Of a stretch of 64,000 bases of DNA, positions 46,178-54,574 are shown piece after piece. Numbering within the stretch: position 1 is the stretch's first letter; every line of letters begins with the position of its first letter. The DNA comes from Streptomyces hilarionis. GTDB lineage: Bacteria > Actinomycetota > Actinomycetes > Streptomycetales > Streptomycetaceae. The position numbers were made by a program, and so were the translations under genes. Below the pieces are notes generated by a model. It did not search any database, was not told where the DNA came from, and saw nothing but the letters and a program-made list of their open reading frames with translations. The DNA is taken from positions 97,457-161,456 of the forward strand of contig NZ_JAHHIT010000037.1 of the NCBI RefSeq assembly GCF_024539675.1, given 5' to 3'.

Positions 46178-46795
46178 TCAGGGCAGGTGACGGCGGGCCG
46201 ACTCGTTCTCCTGAGCCATGCGCCGCAGGGCCATCAGCGCGGGCTCGAGGAGGACGGTCAGCAGCAGGGCGCGCTCGGCGGTCTCCAACGGGTCGTCCAG
46301 TCCGTCGAGTTGGTCGAGGTCGAGGACCGCGGTGCGTTCGGCGAGCCGCGCGTAGGGCAGGAGGGTGCGCCAGTCCAGCGGGACGCCGAGGGCGCGCAGG
46401 GAGCTCAGGGTCTCGGCGAGGACGGCGCGGGCGGGCGCGGCCTCGTGCACGCGCCAGTCCAGTTCCTCGACGAGTTCCGCGACGTCGGCCGCCTGCGGAG
46501 CGTCCTCGGCGGGTTTCCCGCCCACGCGGACGGACCCCAGGGCCACGCCCAGCAGACGGTGGGTGTCGTCCGCGTGCTCCTCGAGGGCGTCGAGCACCTC
46601 CCGGGTGGCGCCGACCGACAGACCGCGCACGCCGGTCAGCGCACGGATCAGCCGCAGCCGGTGCAGGTGGTGGTCGTCGTACTCGGCCTGGGTGGCGGCG
46701 GTCTGCCGGCCCGGCGGGAGGAGCCCCTCGCGCAGGTAGTACTTGATCGTCGTCACGGAGACGCCGCTGTGGCGGCTCAGTTCGGAGATGCGCAT
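46178..46795 (-). CDS. MerR family transcriptional regulator
   Basis: 205 residues from ATG 46795 with CCGGAG upstream. MRISELSRHSGVSVTTIKYYLREGLLPPGRQTAATQAEYDDHHLHRLRLIRAL is the MerR winged helix (1-70), with the R-Y-L/Y-R-E-G-L-L motif; a long helix (about 75-120) forms the dimer coil, and the helical rest (about 125-205) is the ligand region, lacking metal-binding cysteines. Divergent from an MFS efflux gene across a giant inverted repeat, so it very likely senses the drug the pump exports. Confidence 0.9.
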   Translation of the reverse strand: MRISELSRHSGVSVTTIKYYLREGLLPPGRQTAATQAEYDDHHLHRLRLIRALTGVRGLSVGATREVLDALEEHADDTHRLLGVALGSVRVGGKPAEDAPQAADVAELVEELDWRVHEAAPARAVLAETLSSLRALGVPLDWRTLLPYARLAERTAVLDLDQLDGLDDPLETAERALLLTVLLEPALMALRRMAQENESARRHLP

Positions 46796-46832
46796 GCGAT
46801 CGGCTCCGGTTCGGTGTCGCGTCTTGCCACGA

Positions 46833-46881
46833 ATATTGGATACCTCTACTCTCCAATATGGAGAGTAGAGGTATCCAATAT
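46833..46881. repeat. 22-bp perfect inverted repeat between MerR and MFS genes
   Basis: Arms at 46833-46854 and 46860-46881 are perfect reverse complements over 22 bp around a 5-base loop AATAT. The repeat has internal order: ATATTGGA at 46833-46840 and TCCAATAT at 46852-46859 and 46874-46881, with the CTCTACTC/GAGTAGAG cores between them. A TTGCCA (46824-46829) lies 17 bases before TACTCT (46847-46852), so the repeat may include the -10 of the plus-strand promoter. MerR dimers bind such dyads; the extreme arm length is unusual. Confidence 0.85.
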
Positions 46882-46910
46882 CCCATGCCGCCGGAGAGAA
46901 GGCATCAGCC

Positions 46911-48389
46911 ATGACGCTGTCCGAGAAGAGCCCGGTCCTCGACGAACCGGCCGCCGACGCCCCGCCGCCCGAGCGCCGCCGCATACCCCTGTGGCTCGCG
47001 ATCGTCGCCGCGAGCGTGCCGATGTTCATGGTCGCGCTCGACAACCTCGTCGTCTCCACGGCCCTGCGCACCCTGGCCGTCGACCTGCGGGCGGACACCC
47101 AGGAGCTGCAGTGGTTCGTCAACGCGTACGTGCTGAGCTTCGCCTGTCTGCTCATGACCGGCGCCGCGCTCGGCGACCGGTTCGGACGGCGGCGGGTCTT
47201 CGTCGCCGGCATCGCCGTGTTCACCCTGGCCTCCGTCGGCTGCGGCCTCGCCGACACCAGCGCCCAACTGATCGCCTTCCGCACCGTGCAGGGATTCGGC
47301 GCGGCGGCCGTGATGCCGCTGTCGCTGACCCTGCTCTCCCAGGCCGTGCCGGACCGGCTGCGCGGCATGGCGCTCGGCGTGTGGTCCGGCATCAGCGGTC
47401 TGGCCGTGGCGATGGGCCCGGTCGTCGGCGGCGCGGTCGTCGACGGTCTGGACTGGCGCTGGATCTTCTGGATCAACGTGCCGGTGTGCGTGGTCGCGAT
47501 CCCGCTGGTCCTGTTCGCCCTGCGGGAGAGCTCGCTGCCCGGCGTCCGGCTCGACCTCGTCGGCATGGTGCTCGCCGCGGCCGGTCTGTGCGCGGTGGTG
47601 TGGGCGATCGTGCACGGCGAGCCGGACGGCTGGACGTCGGCGAAGGTGCTCGGCGCGTTCACCGCGGGCGCGGCGCTGCTGGCCGCGTTCGTCGGCTGGG
47701 AGGCGCGGACGCCGGAGCCGATGCTGCCGCTGTCGTTCTACCGGGTGCGGTCGTTCACCCTCACCAACATCGTCTCGGCCACCATGTACTTCGGCGTCTT
47801 CGGCTCCCTGTTCCTGCTGGCCCAGTACCTGCAGATCGTGCCGGCCCGCACGCCGCTGGAGGCCGGCGTGCGCACCCTGGCCTGGACGCTGATGCCGATG
47901 TTCGTCGCTCCCGTCGCCGGCCTGCTGACGGACCGGGTCGGGGGCGGCCGGCTGATGGCCCTCGGCCTGTTCCTCCAGGGGGTCGGCCTGGGCTGGATCA
48001 ACCTGGTCGCCGGCGTCGACACCGAGTACTCCGCGCTCGTCGGACCGATGATCGTGGCCGGCGTCGGCATGGGCTTCGTGTTCGCGCCGACGGCGGCGGT
48101 CGTGCTCGGCTCGGTCGCACGCGGTCACGCGGGCAAGGCCTCGGGCGCGAACACCACGGTCCGCGAGATCGGCGGCGCCCTCGGCATCGCCGTGCTGAGC
48201 ACGGTGTTCGTGGCCCACGGCAGCACCCGGGGACCGCAGCAGTTCGTGGACGGACTGCATCCCGCGGTGTGGATCGGCGTCGCCGTGGTGTTCGCCGGCG
48301 CCCTGTGCGCTCTCGGCATCCCGCGTCGGCAGCAGTCCCCGGAACAGGTCCCCGGGCAGCCCTCGGCGGGCGGCTCGGCCGCCGGCTGA
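46911..48389 (+). CDS. MFS efflux transporter, DHA2 (14-TM) family
   Basis: 492 residues, ATG with GAGAGAAGG upstream. Fourteen membrane helices. Family motifs: FMVALDNLVVSTALRTLAVDLRAD (motif D1), WFVNAYVLSFACLLMTGAALGDRFGRRRVF (motif A), AFRTVQGFGAAAVMPLSLTLL (motif B) and GVWSGISGLAVAMGPVVGGAVVDGLDWRWIFWINVPV (motif C with GP-dipeptide, antiport). Proton-driven export of a drug or secondary metabolite, substrate unknown. Divergent from and probably activated or derepressed by the MerR regulator. Confidence 0.93.
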   Translation: MTLSEKSPVLDEPAADAPPPERRRIPLWLAIVAASVPMFMVALDNLVVSTALRTLAVDLRADTQELQWFVNAYVLSFACLLMTGAALGDRFGRRRVFVAGIAVFTLASVGCGLADTSAQLIAFRTVQGFGAAAVMPLSLTLLSQAVPDRLRGMALGVWSGISGLAVAMGPVVGGAVVDGLDWRWIFWINVPVCVVAIPLVLFALRESSLPGVRLDLVGMVLAAAGLCAVVWAIVHGEPDGWTSAKVLGAFTAGAALLAAFVGWEARTPEPMLPLSFYRVRSFTLTNIVSATMYFGVFGSLFLLAQYLQIVPARTPLEAGVRTLAWTLMPMFVAPVAGLLTDRVGGGRLMALGLFLQGVGLGWINLVAGVDTEYSALVGPMIVAGVGMGFVFAPTAAVVLGSVARGHAGKASGANTTVREIGGALGIAVLSTVFVAHGSTRGPQQFVDGLHPAVWIGVAVVFAGALCALGIPRRQQSPEQVPGQPSAGGSAAG

Positions 48390-48403
48390 CACGGCGGCCT
48401 CCG

Positions 48404-48425
48404 GTCCGGGGCCCGCGCCCCGGAC
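48404..48425 (+). terminator. GC hairpin after the MFS gene
   Basis: GTCCGGGGC (48404-48412), loop CCGC, GCCCCGGAC (48417-48425): nine perfect pairs, 15 bases past the MFS stop. Confidence 0.6.
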
Positions 48426-48516
48426 ACCCGTCGCACACCTGAGCGCGGGCCCGCTGGAATGATCGAAAATCCGTAGGGTTAGCATATGAGCGCCACCTAG
48501 CTCGAAAGATAGGCCC

Positions 48517-49971
48517 GTGACGCTCAACGACGATTCGTTCACTGACTGGAAGAACCGCGAGGAGATCGCGGAGTCGATGATCCCGATGATCGGGAAGCTG
48601 CACCGCGAGCGGGACGTGACCGTCCTGCTGCACAGCCGCTCCCTGGTGAACAAGTCGGTGGTCAGCATCCTCAAGACCCACCGGTTCGCCCGGCAGATCG
48701 CGGGCGAGGAGCTCTCGGTCACCGAGACGCTGCCGTTCCTGGAGGCCCTCACCACCCTGGACCTCGGTCCGGCCCAGATCGACATCGGCATCCTCGCCGA
48801 GAGCCACCGCGCCGACGACCGCGGTCTGTCGGTGCTGGACTTCACCGCCGAGGCCGTCGCCGGCGCCACGGGCGCCAACAAGATCGACCGTCGCGAGCCG
48901 CGCGACGTCGTCCTGTACGGCTTCGGCCGCATCGGCCGGCTCGTCGCCCGGCTGCTGATCGAGAAGTCCGGCTCGGGCAACGGCCTGCGACTGCGCGCCA
49001 TCGTGGTGCGCGGCGGCGGGTCCCGGGCCGCCGACGACCTCGTCAAGCGGGCCTCGCTGCTGCGCCGCGACTCCGTGCACGGCCAGTTCCAGGGCACGAT
49101 CACGGTCGACGAGGCCAACAACCGCATCATCGCCAACGGCAACGAGATCACGGTCATCTACGCCGACGATCCGTCCGAGATCGACTACACGGCGTACGGC
49201 ATCGACAACGCCATCCTGATCGACAACACCGGCAAGTGGCGCGACCGCGAGGGACTCTCGCAGCACCTGCGGCCCGGCGTCGACAAGGTCGTGCTGACCG
49301 CGCCCGGCAAGGGCGACGTGCCGAACATCGTCCACGGCGTCAACCACGACACCATCAAGCCGGAGGAGCAGATCCTGTCCTGCGCCTCCTGCACCACCAA
49401 CGCGATCGTCCCGCCGCTGAAGGCGATGAACGACGAGTACGGCGTGCTGCGCGGCCACGTGGAAACGGTCCACTCGTTCACCAACGACCAGAACCTGCTG
49501 GACAACTACCACAAGGCGGACCGGCGGGGCCGTTCGGCGCCGCTGAACATGGTCATCACCGAAACCGGCGCGGCGTCCGCGGTCGCCAAGGCGCTGCCCG
49601 AGCTCCAGGCGCCGATCACCGGCAGCTCGATCCGCGTGCCGGTGCCGGACGTCTCGATCGCGATCCTGAGCCTGCGGCTCGGCCGCGAGACCGACCGCGA
49701 GGAGGTCCTCGAGTACCTGCGCGGCGTGTCGCTGACCTCGCCGCTGCGGCGTCAGATCGACTTCACCACGGCGCCGGACGCGGTCTCGATGGACTTCATC
49801 GGGTCGCGCCACGCCTCGATCATCGACGCCGGCGCCACCAAGGTCGACGGGGACAACGCGATCCTCTACCTCTGGTACGACAACGAGTTCGGCTACTCCT
49901 GCCAGGTCGTCCGCGTCGTCCAGCACGTCTCGGGCGTGGAGTACCCGACGTACCCGGCGACGAGCGTCTGA
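48517..49971 (+). CDS. gap: Glyceraldehyde-3-phosphate dehydrogenase with N-terminal extension
   Basis: 484 residues, about 145 longer than standard GAPDH. GTG start with GATAGG upstream. Residues 1-125 are a helical extension (DWKNREEIAESMIPMIGKLHRERDVTVLLHSRSLVNKSVV) not part of the enzyme core; the NAD fold begins at GFGRIGR (135-141). Catalytic Cys292 in SCASCTTN and His319 in VETVHSFTNDQNLLDNYHKADRRGRSAPLNM are intact; TGAASAVAKALPEL and WYDNEFGYS complete the core. Two codons place more serine before Cys292 than usual (ILSCASC). The role of the extension is unknown; it could mediate complex formation or localisation. Convergent with gnd across a strong terminator. Confidence 0.92.
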   Translation: MTLNDDSFTDWKNREEIAESMIPMIGKLHRERDVTVLLHSRSLVNKSVVSILKTHRFARQIAGEELSVTETLPFLEALTTLDLGPAQIDIGILAESHRADDRGLSVLDFTAEAVAGATGANKIDRREPRDVVLYGFGRIGRLVARLLIEKSGSGNGLRLRAIVVRGGGSRAADDLVKRASLLRRDSVHGQFQGTITVDEANNRIIANGNEITVIYADDPSEIDYTAYGIDNAILIDNTGKWRDREGLSQHLRPGVDKVVLTAPGKGDVPNIVHGVNHDTIKPEEQILSCASCTTNAIVPPLKAMNDEYGVLRGHVETVHSFTNDQNLLDNYHKADRRGRSAPLNMVITETGAASAVAKALPELQAPITGSSIRVPVPDVSIAILSLRLGRETDREEVLEYLRGVSLTSPLRRQIDFTTAPDAVSMDFIGSRHASIIDAGATKVDGDNAILYLWYDNEFGYSCQVVRVVQHVSGVEYPTYPATSV

Positions 49972-49991
49972 CCGTCCCCCGCCGACGCCGG

Positions 49992-50036
49992 ACGGGCGGG
50001 AGGGGAGCACTCCACGAGTGCTCCCCTCCCGCCCGT
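49992..50036. terminator. 21-bp perfect hairpin between gap and gnd
   Basis: A 21-bp stem (49992-50012 with 50016-50036) is closed by the 3-base loop CAC, 21 bases past the gap stop and 40 bases from the gnd stop. Contains GCACTC/GAGTGC and a long GGGCGGG/CCCGCCC run. The perfect match and position between convergent genes mark it as a bidirectional terminator. Confidence 0.85.
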
Positions 50037-50076
50037 TCGCGACTCCCGCGCCGGGCCCCCCGGTCGGCGGCTGCCG

Positions 50077-51516
50077 TCAGGCGGACGTCTCCGGGCGGCC
50101 GGACTCCGCCCAGTGGGTGTGGAAGGCGCCGGGCCGGTCGGTGCGGCCGTAGGTGTGGGCGCCGAAGTAGTCGCGCTGGCCCTGCAACAGGGCGGCGGGC
50201 AGCCGCTCCGCGCGCAGGGTGTCGTAGTGGGCGAGCGCGGCGGAGAAGGCCGGCACCGGGATGCCGCGGCGGGCGGCCGAGGCCACCGTCTCCCGCCAGG
50301 GCACCTGCGCGTCGGTGATCTCCATGGCGAACTCCATCTCGCCGAGCAGGCTGACCAGCTTCGGGTCGGCCGCGTACGCGGCGCGGATGCGGTCGAGGAA
50401 CGAGGCGCGGATGATGCAGCCGCCGCGCCAGATCCGGGCGACCGCGCCCAGGTCGATCTTCCAGCCGAACTCCGCCGCCGCGTCCTGGATCATCTTCCAG
50501 CCCTGGTCGTAGGCGATGACCTTCGAGGCGTACAGGGCGTGCTCGACCTGCGAGGTGAAGCGCGAGGCCTCGGTGCGGCTGAGCGCAGGCGTGGTGCCGC
50601 CGGGGAGCCCGGCGTAGGCGGCGCGCAGTTCGCGCTGGCCGGAGGCGGCGCGCGCGAAGGTGGCCTGGGCGATGGCGGTGACCGGGGAGCCGAGGTCCAG
50701 GGCGGTCTGCACGGTCCAGCGGCCGGTGCCCTTCTGACCGGCGGCGTCGACGACGACGTCCACGAAGGGCCGTCCCGTGCCGGCGTCGGTGTGCGCGAGC
50801 ACCTCGGCGGTGATCTCGATGAGGTAGGAGCCGAGCCGGCCCTCGTTCCAGGTGCGGAAGATGCCGGCGATCTCGGCCGGGGTGTAGCCGGCGACCTGGC
50901 GCAGCAGGTCGTAGGCCTCCGCGATGAGCTGCATGTCGGCGTACTCGATGCCGTTGTGCACCATCTTGACGAAGTGCCCGGCGCCGTCGGTGCCGATGTG
51001 GGTGGCGCAGGGCTCGCCGTCGACCTTCGCGCTGATGGACTCGAACATCGGGCCGAGGACGTCGTACGACTCGGGAGAGCCGCCGACCATGACGGCGGGG
51101 CCGTTCAGCGCGCCCTCCTCGCCGCCGGAGACGCCGGCGCCGACGAAGTGCAGTCCGCGCTCGCGCAGCGCCTCCTCGCGGCGGCGGGTGTCGGCGTAGT
51201 GGGCGTTGCCGCCGTCGATGATCATGTCGCCGGGCTCCAGGAGCGGGGCGAACTCCTCGATGACCGCGTCGGTGACCTCGCCCGCCTGCACCATGATCAT
51301 CAGCCGTCGGGGGCGCTCCAGCGCCGCCACGAAGTCGGCGGCCGACTCGGCGGGGACGAAGGCGCCCTCGTGGCCGAACTCCTCGACCAGAGCGCGGGTG
51401 CGACCGGCGCTGCGGTTGTGGACGGCGACGGTGTAGCCGTTGCGGGCGAAGTTGCGCGCGAGGTTGCGGCCCATCACGCCGAGGCCGGTGACGCCGATGG
51501 CGGCGGTTGCGTTCAC
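50077..51516 (-). CDS. gnd: 6-phosphogluconate dehydrogenase, decarboxylating
   Basis: 479 residues, GTG start with AAGGGA upstream. NADP-binding GVTGLGVMGRNLARN, HNRSAGRTRALVEEF; GGNAHYADTRRRE; catalytic VGAGVSGGEEGALNGPAVMVGG (base Lys region) and KMVHNGIEYADMQLIAEAYDLLR; C-terminal KGTGRWTVQTALDLG and GGCIIRASFLDRI. All family signatures are present. Oxidises 6-phosphogluconate to ribulose-5-phosphate and CO2, making NADPH. Convergent with gap: two central-carbon enzymes sharing one terminator. Confidence 0.96.
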   Translation of the reverse strand: MNATAAIGVTGLGVMGRNLARNFARNGYTVAVHNRSAGRTRALVEEFGHEGAFVPAESAADFVAALERPRRLMIMVQAGEVTDAVIEEFAPLLEPGDMIIDGGNAHYADTRRREEALRERGLHFVGAGVSGGEEGALNGPAVMVGGSPESYDVLGPMFESISAKVDGEPCATHIGTDGAGHFVKMVHNGIEYADMQLIAEAYDLLRQVAGYTPAEIAGIFRTWNEGRLGSYLIEITAEVLAHTDAGTGRPFVDVVVDAAGQKGTGRWTVQTALDLGSPVTAIAQATFARAASGQRELRAAYAGLPGGTTPALSRTEASRFTSQVEHALYASKVIAYDQGWKMIQDAAAEFGWKIDLGAVARIWRGGCIIRASFLDRIRAAYAADPKLVSLLGEMEFAMEITDAQVPWRETVASAARRGIPVPAFSAALAHYDTLRAERLPAALLQGQRDYFGAHTYGRTDRPGAFHTHWAESGRPETSA

Positions 51517-51958
51517 GAGGTACGTCCCTTGGATCGGTGGCGCGGTCGGAGGGGCGGGCGGCCCCCGGTACCCCCAGGTACGCACCGGCGGCCGGTTCTT
51601 CTCGATCCGCCGCCGATTCCTTGCCCGGGCCGGGCGCGGACCGGCCTCGGCCGCCCGGATCTCCGCACCGGCCTCCGCCTTGGCCGGCCTTCGCCGAACC
51701 CCCGGACTCCGGGCCGGAACCGGCTCCGCGCACCTGCTCCGCCTCACGGCTCGCCCCCCGGTCCCCGCACCGCCCCGCGAAGGGGCGCGGCGAGGGGCGG
51801 AACCCACCATCGCGGGCGGCCCGCGCCTCGGCCCCGCCACCGGGGAAGGTGCAGGGCGCGGTGCCCGTCCTGGTGCCGGCGGCGGCCTGGACGGCGGTCC
51901 GCCGGCAGCTCGCCGGCCGGGCCGGGACGGACCAGTGCGTGGCCGGGCCGGCCGTCCG
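51517..51958. other. 442-bp intergenic region
   Basis: No supported gene. It follows the MarR gene's stop and precedes the gnd start, both on the minus strand. A small hairpin CGCCCC-GCGAA-GGGGCG (51771-51787) could terminate MarR transcription, and the rest is GC-rich with no clear operator or promoter. Confidence 0.4.
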
Positions 51959-52465
51959 CTACCGGCGGCGCCAGGGCAGCGCGGCGGGGTCGGCCTCGGC
52001 GCTCTCGGCCCGGTGCAGGGCCTGGCTGATCGCCTCGCCGATGTCGGCGAACTGACGCACCTGCTCGGGGGTGAGGACGTCGAACACCGCCCGGCGCACG
52101 GCCTCGACGTGGCCGGGGGCCACCTCCTCCAGCAGCGCCCTGCCCCGGTCGGTGAGGAAGGCGAGTTGGCCGCGGCCGTCGGCGGGATCCTCCCGGCGGC
52201 CGACGAGATCCGCCTCGCACAGCCGGTTCACCGCGTGCGTGAGCCGGCTGCGGGTGATCTTCAGACGTTCGGCCAGGTCCGACATCCCGAGGGCGCCGTC
52301 GGGCGCCATCGAGAGGTAGGCCAGCAGGCTGTAGTCGGCGTGCGTCATTCCGGCGTCCCGGCGCAGCTGGCGGTTGAGGTGGTCCGCGAGCAGCGTGGAG
52401 AACTCGACGTAGGCCAGCCAGGCCCGTCGTTCGTCGGCGTTGAGCCAGCGGGGCGTCGTGGACAT
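51959..52465 (-). CDS. MarR family transcriptional regulator
   Basis: 168 residues from ATG 52465 (a GTG two codons upstream is possible; neither has a ribosome site). LNRQLRRDAGMTHADYSLLAYLSMAPDGALGMSDLAERLKITRSRLTHAVNRLCEADLVGRREDPADGRGQLAFLTDRGRALL is the MarR winged helix with the D-x-R wing. The C-terminal helix ends in a basic PWRRR. No operator-like palindrome is evident in the 210 bp before it. Target unknown. Confidence 0.85.
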   Translation of the reverse strand: MSTTPRWLNADERRAWLAYVEFSTLLADHLNRQLRRDAGMTHADYSLLAYLSMAPDGALGMSDLAERLKITRSRLTHAVNRLCEADLVGRREDPADGRGQLAFLTDRGRALLEEVAPGHVEAVRRAVFDVLTPEQVRQFADIGEAISQALHRAESAEADPAALPWRRR

Positions 52466-52675
52466 GGCCACAGGTTACGGGGTGCCCGGCGGCCGGACCG
52501 GCGTCCGCGCACGCGGTGACGGCGGCCCGGCCCCGACCGGCCCACGTCGGCGCCGTCCTCGGGAGCGGCGGCAGGCGGACGGGGCGCGCGGCCTGCGGCG
52601 GCAGCCGGTGGAGGCGGCGAGCGCCTCACACCGGCCCGTGGGCACGGCGCCCCGGCGTGGCGGCCGGACGGCCCG

Positions 52676-54412
52676 TCAGAGTGTGGCGCACGCACCGCCG
52701 TTCAGGGTGAACGCGGCCGGTGCGGTGTTGGTCGCGCCCTTGGTCCCGATGAAGCCGACGGCGACCGAACCGCCGGCGGGGACGGTGGAGGTGTAGGCCG
52801 CGGGGGTCACGTTCACCGAGCCGCCGCTCTGGGCGGCGGTCCCGCCCCACATGCTGGCCACGGTCTGGCCGTCCGTGAAGGCGAAGCCGAGCCGCCAGCC
52901 GCTGATCGGGGTGGAGCCGGTGTTGCGCAGGGTGATCTCCCCCTGGAAGCCGCCCGGCCACTCGCCGACCACCCGGTAGCCGACCGAACAGGCCACGGCG
53001 GGCGCGCCCGCCGTGGTGACGTCGACGGTGGCCGAGCGCGCGGAACGGTTGCCGGCGGCGTCCCGGGCGCGGACGGCGAAGGTGTACGCCGTCTTCGCCG
53101 TCAGTCCGGTCACGGTGGCGCCGGTGGTGGTCGGGGCGGCGACGACGGTCTCGGTGCCGCCGTCGATCCGCACGACGTCGTATCCGGCGACGCCGACGTC
53201 GTCGGTGGCCGCGGCCCAGGACAGGGTGGCCGAGGTCGCCGTCACCGCCGAGGCGGTCGGGGCTCCCGGAGCGGTGGGGGCCTGGGTGTCGCCGGGGGCG
53301 CCGCCGCCGAAGACGGTGGCCTCCTTCGCCGTCTGGGCGATGCCGTTGACGCCGTTGAAGACGCGCTTGCCCCAGGAACTGAGCCGGGCGGGGTCGAAGT
53401 CGAGCGCCAGATCGAGGACCGGGTCGGTGTTGCCGCTCCACGACCAGGCCAGGTATCCGAGCCTGAGCTGCTGGGCGGCGGCCATCATGGTGTCCTCGTC
53501 GGGGTCCCCGTACTGGTCGGCGGGGCCGCCGAACTCCCCGATCAGCAGGGGCAGTCCCGCGGTGACGAAGGTGTTCAGGTAGTCGGTGACCTCCGCCGCC
53601 GTGTCGAAGACGCTGTACATGTGGATCGAGAAGATCAGGTTCCCGGTGGCGTCGGCGTCGTACACGGACCGGGCGTTGGCCTTCATCACGCCCTGCCAGT
53701 CCTGGCCCCAGTTGGGGGCGTCCACCATGATCGTGTGCTGGAGTCCGGCGGCGCGCAGCTTCTTTATCGCGGCGATCGTGGGCGCGGTCCAGCCCGCCGG
53801 GTCGGTGTTGCCCCACGGCTCGTTGCCGATGTTGACGACGATGTAGTCCTCCTGGCCGGCCAGGACGTTCTTCAGGCCGATCCAGTAGTCGGCGGCCTGG
53901 TCGAGCGTGCCGGCCGCGCTGTCCTCGCCGTAACCGGTGGTGTCGTGCACCTCCAGGACGCAGATGAGCCGGTCGGCCTTGCACTGGGCGATGACGTTCG
54001 CGACGTCGGAGGGGCTGTTGGCGCTCCAGCGGTGGCCGTCGGCGAGGACGACGCGCACGGCGTTGGCGCCCATGGCCTTGATGTCGGCGAGCGACTGCTG
54101 CGTCCGGCCCGGGTACCAGGTGTGCGCGTGGTTGACGCCGCGCATCACGAAGTCGTTCCCGTTGCGCTCCACGAGGCGGCCGTTGCTGATGTGGAGTCCG
54201 GCCGCGAGCGCCCCGGACGAGCGGGGCTGGTCCTGGGCGTGTGCGACGGCCGGGCACAGCGCGCCGACGAGGATCAGGCCGAGGAGGGCCGCGAGCCTCG
54301 TCAGCAGCATGCCCGGGGAGCGGCCCGCGCGACCCGTCCGTGAGCGGCTCGACGCGGCGCGGCCGGTCGTGCGGGGGGAGGTGCGTCGTGTCGTTCTTCT
54401 TGTCGTTCTCAC
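52676..54412 (-). CDS. Secreted endoglucanase/mannanase, GH5 - FnIII - CBM2
   Basis: 578 residues. GTG at 54412 is preceded by CTGGAG 6 bases upstream and starts a very basic, Thr-rich n-region (RTTRRTTRRTS) before the hydrophobic core MLLTRLAALLGLILVGALCPAVAHA. Mature enzyme: GH5 barrel (about 65-355) with acid/base Glu in VNIGNEPWGN and nucleophile Glu in LIGEFGG; FnIII linker (about 380-460); C-terminal CBM2 (about 470-578) with strand GYRVVGEWPGGFQGEITLRNTG and the conserved Trp/Cys pair. Hydrolyses beta-1,4-glucan or mannan outside the cell. An exact CebR box lies 59 bp upstream of the start. The GH5 subfamily cannot be fixed by eye. Confidence 0.92.
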   Translation of the reverse strand: MRTTRRTTRRTSPRTTGRAASSRSRTGRAGRSPGMLLTRLAALLGLILVGALCPAVAHAQDQPRSSGALAAGLHISNGRLVERNGNDFVMRGVNHAHTWYPGRTQQSLADIKAMGANAVRVVLADGHRWSANSPSDVANVIAQCKADRLICVLEVHDTTGYGEDSAAGTLDQAADYWIGLKNVLAGQEDYIVVNIGNEPWGNTDPAGWTAPTIAAIKKLRAAGLQHTIMVDAPNWGQDWQGVMKANARSVYDADATGNLIFSIHMYSVFDTAAEVTDYLNTFVTAGLPLLIGEFGGPADQYGDPDEDTMMAAAQQLRLGYLAWSWSGNTDPVLDLALDFDPARLSSWGKRVFNGVNGIAQTAKEATVFGGGAPGDTQAPTAPGAPTASAVTATSATLSWAAATDDVGVAGYDVVRIDGGTETVVAAPTTTGATVTGLTAKTAYTFAVRARDAAGNRSARSATVDVTTAGAPAVACSVGYRVVGEWPGGFQGEITLRNTGSTPISGWRLGFAFTDGQTVASMWGGTAAQSGGSVNVTPAAYTSTVPAGGSVAVGFIGTKGATNTAPAAFTLNGGACATL

Positions 54413-54470
54413 TGCGACTCCAGGAGTGAGGCCCGGGAACTCAGGCGACAGTGGGGGGAGTACCTGCGTG

Positions 54471-54484
54471 TGGGAGCGCTCCCA
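54471..54484. promoter_or_regulatory. CebR box (cellobiose repressor operator)
   Basis: TGGGAGCGCTCCCA is identical to the published CebR-box consensus of Streptomyces and is a perfect 14-bp palindrome. It lies 59 bp upstream of the GH5 start, in the promoter region. Cellobiose release of CebR would switch on the gene. Confidence 0.93.
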
Positions 54485-54574
54485 TGAAGCCATTGCGTCG
54501 AGTACACGTCAAGACGTCGCGCAAGCTCCGGGCGGGCGGGGCGGACACCGAGGGCCCCGGGCGAGGGTCGGGCG

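Noticed and set aside
48456..48480. SigR-type promoter (GGAAT-N-GTT) before gap
   Set aside because: Spacing is 17 rather than 18-19 bases and the flanking consensus is weak; a TAGGGT hexamer fits a housekeeping -10 about as well.
52480..52675. Operator for the MarR gene at 51959
   Set aside because: No inverted repeat longer than 5 bp with suitable spacing was found in the upstream region.
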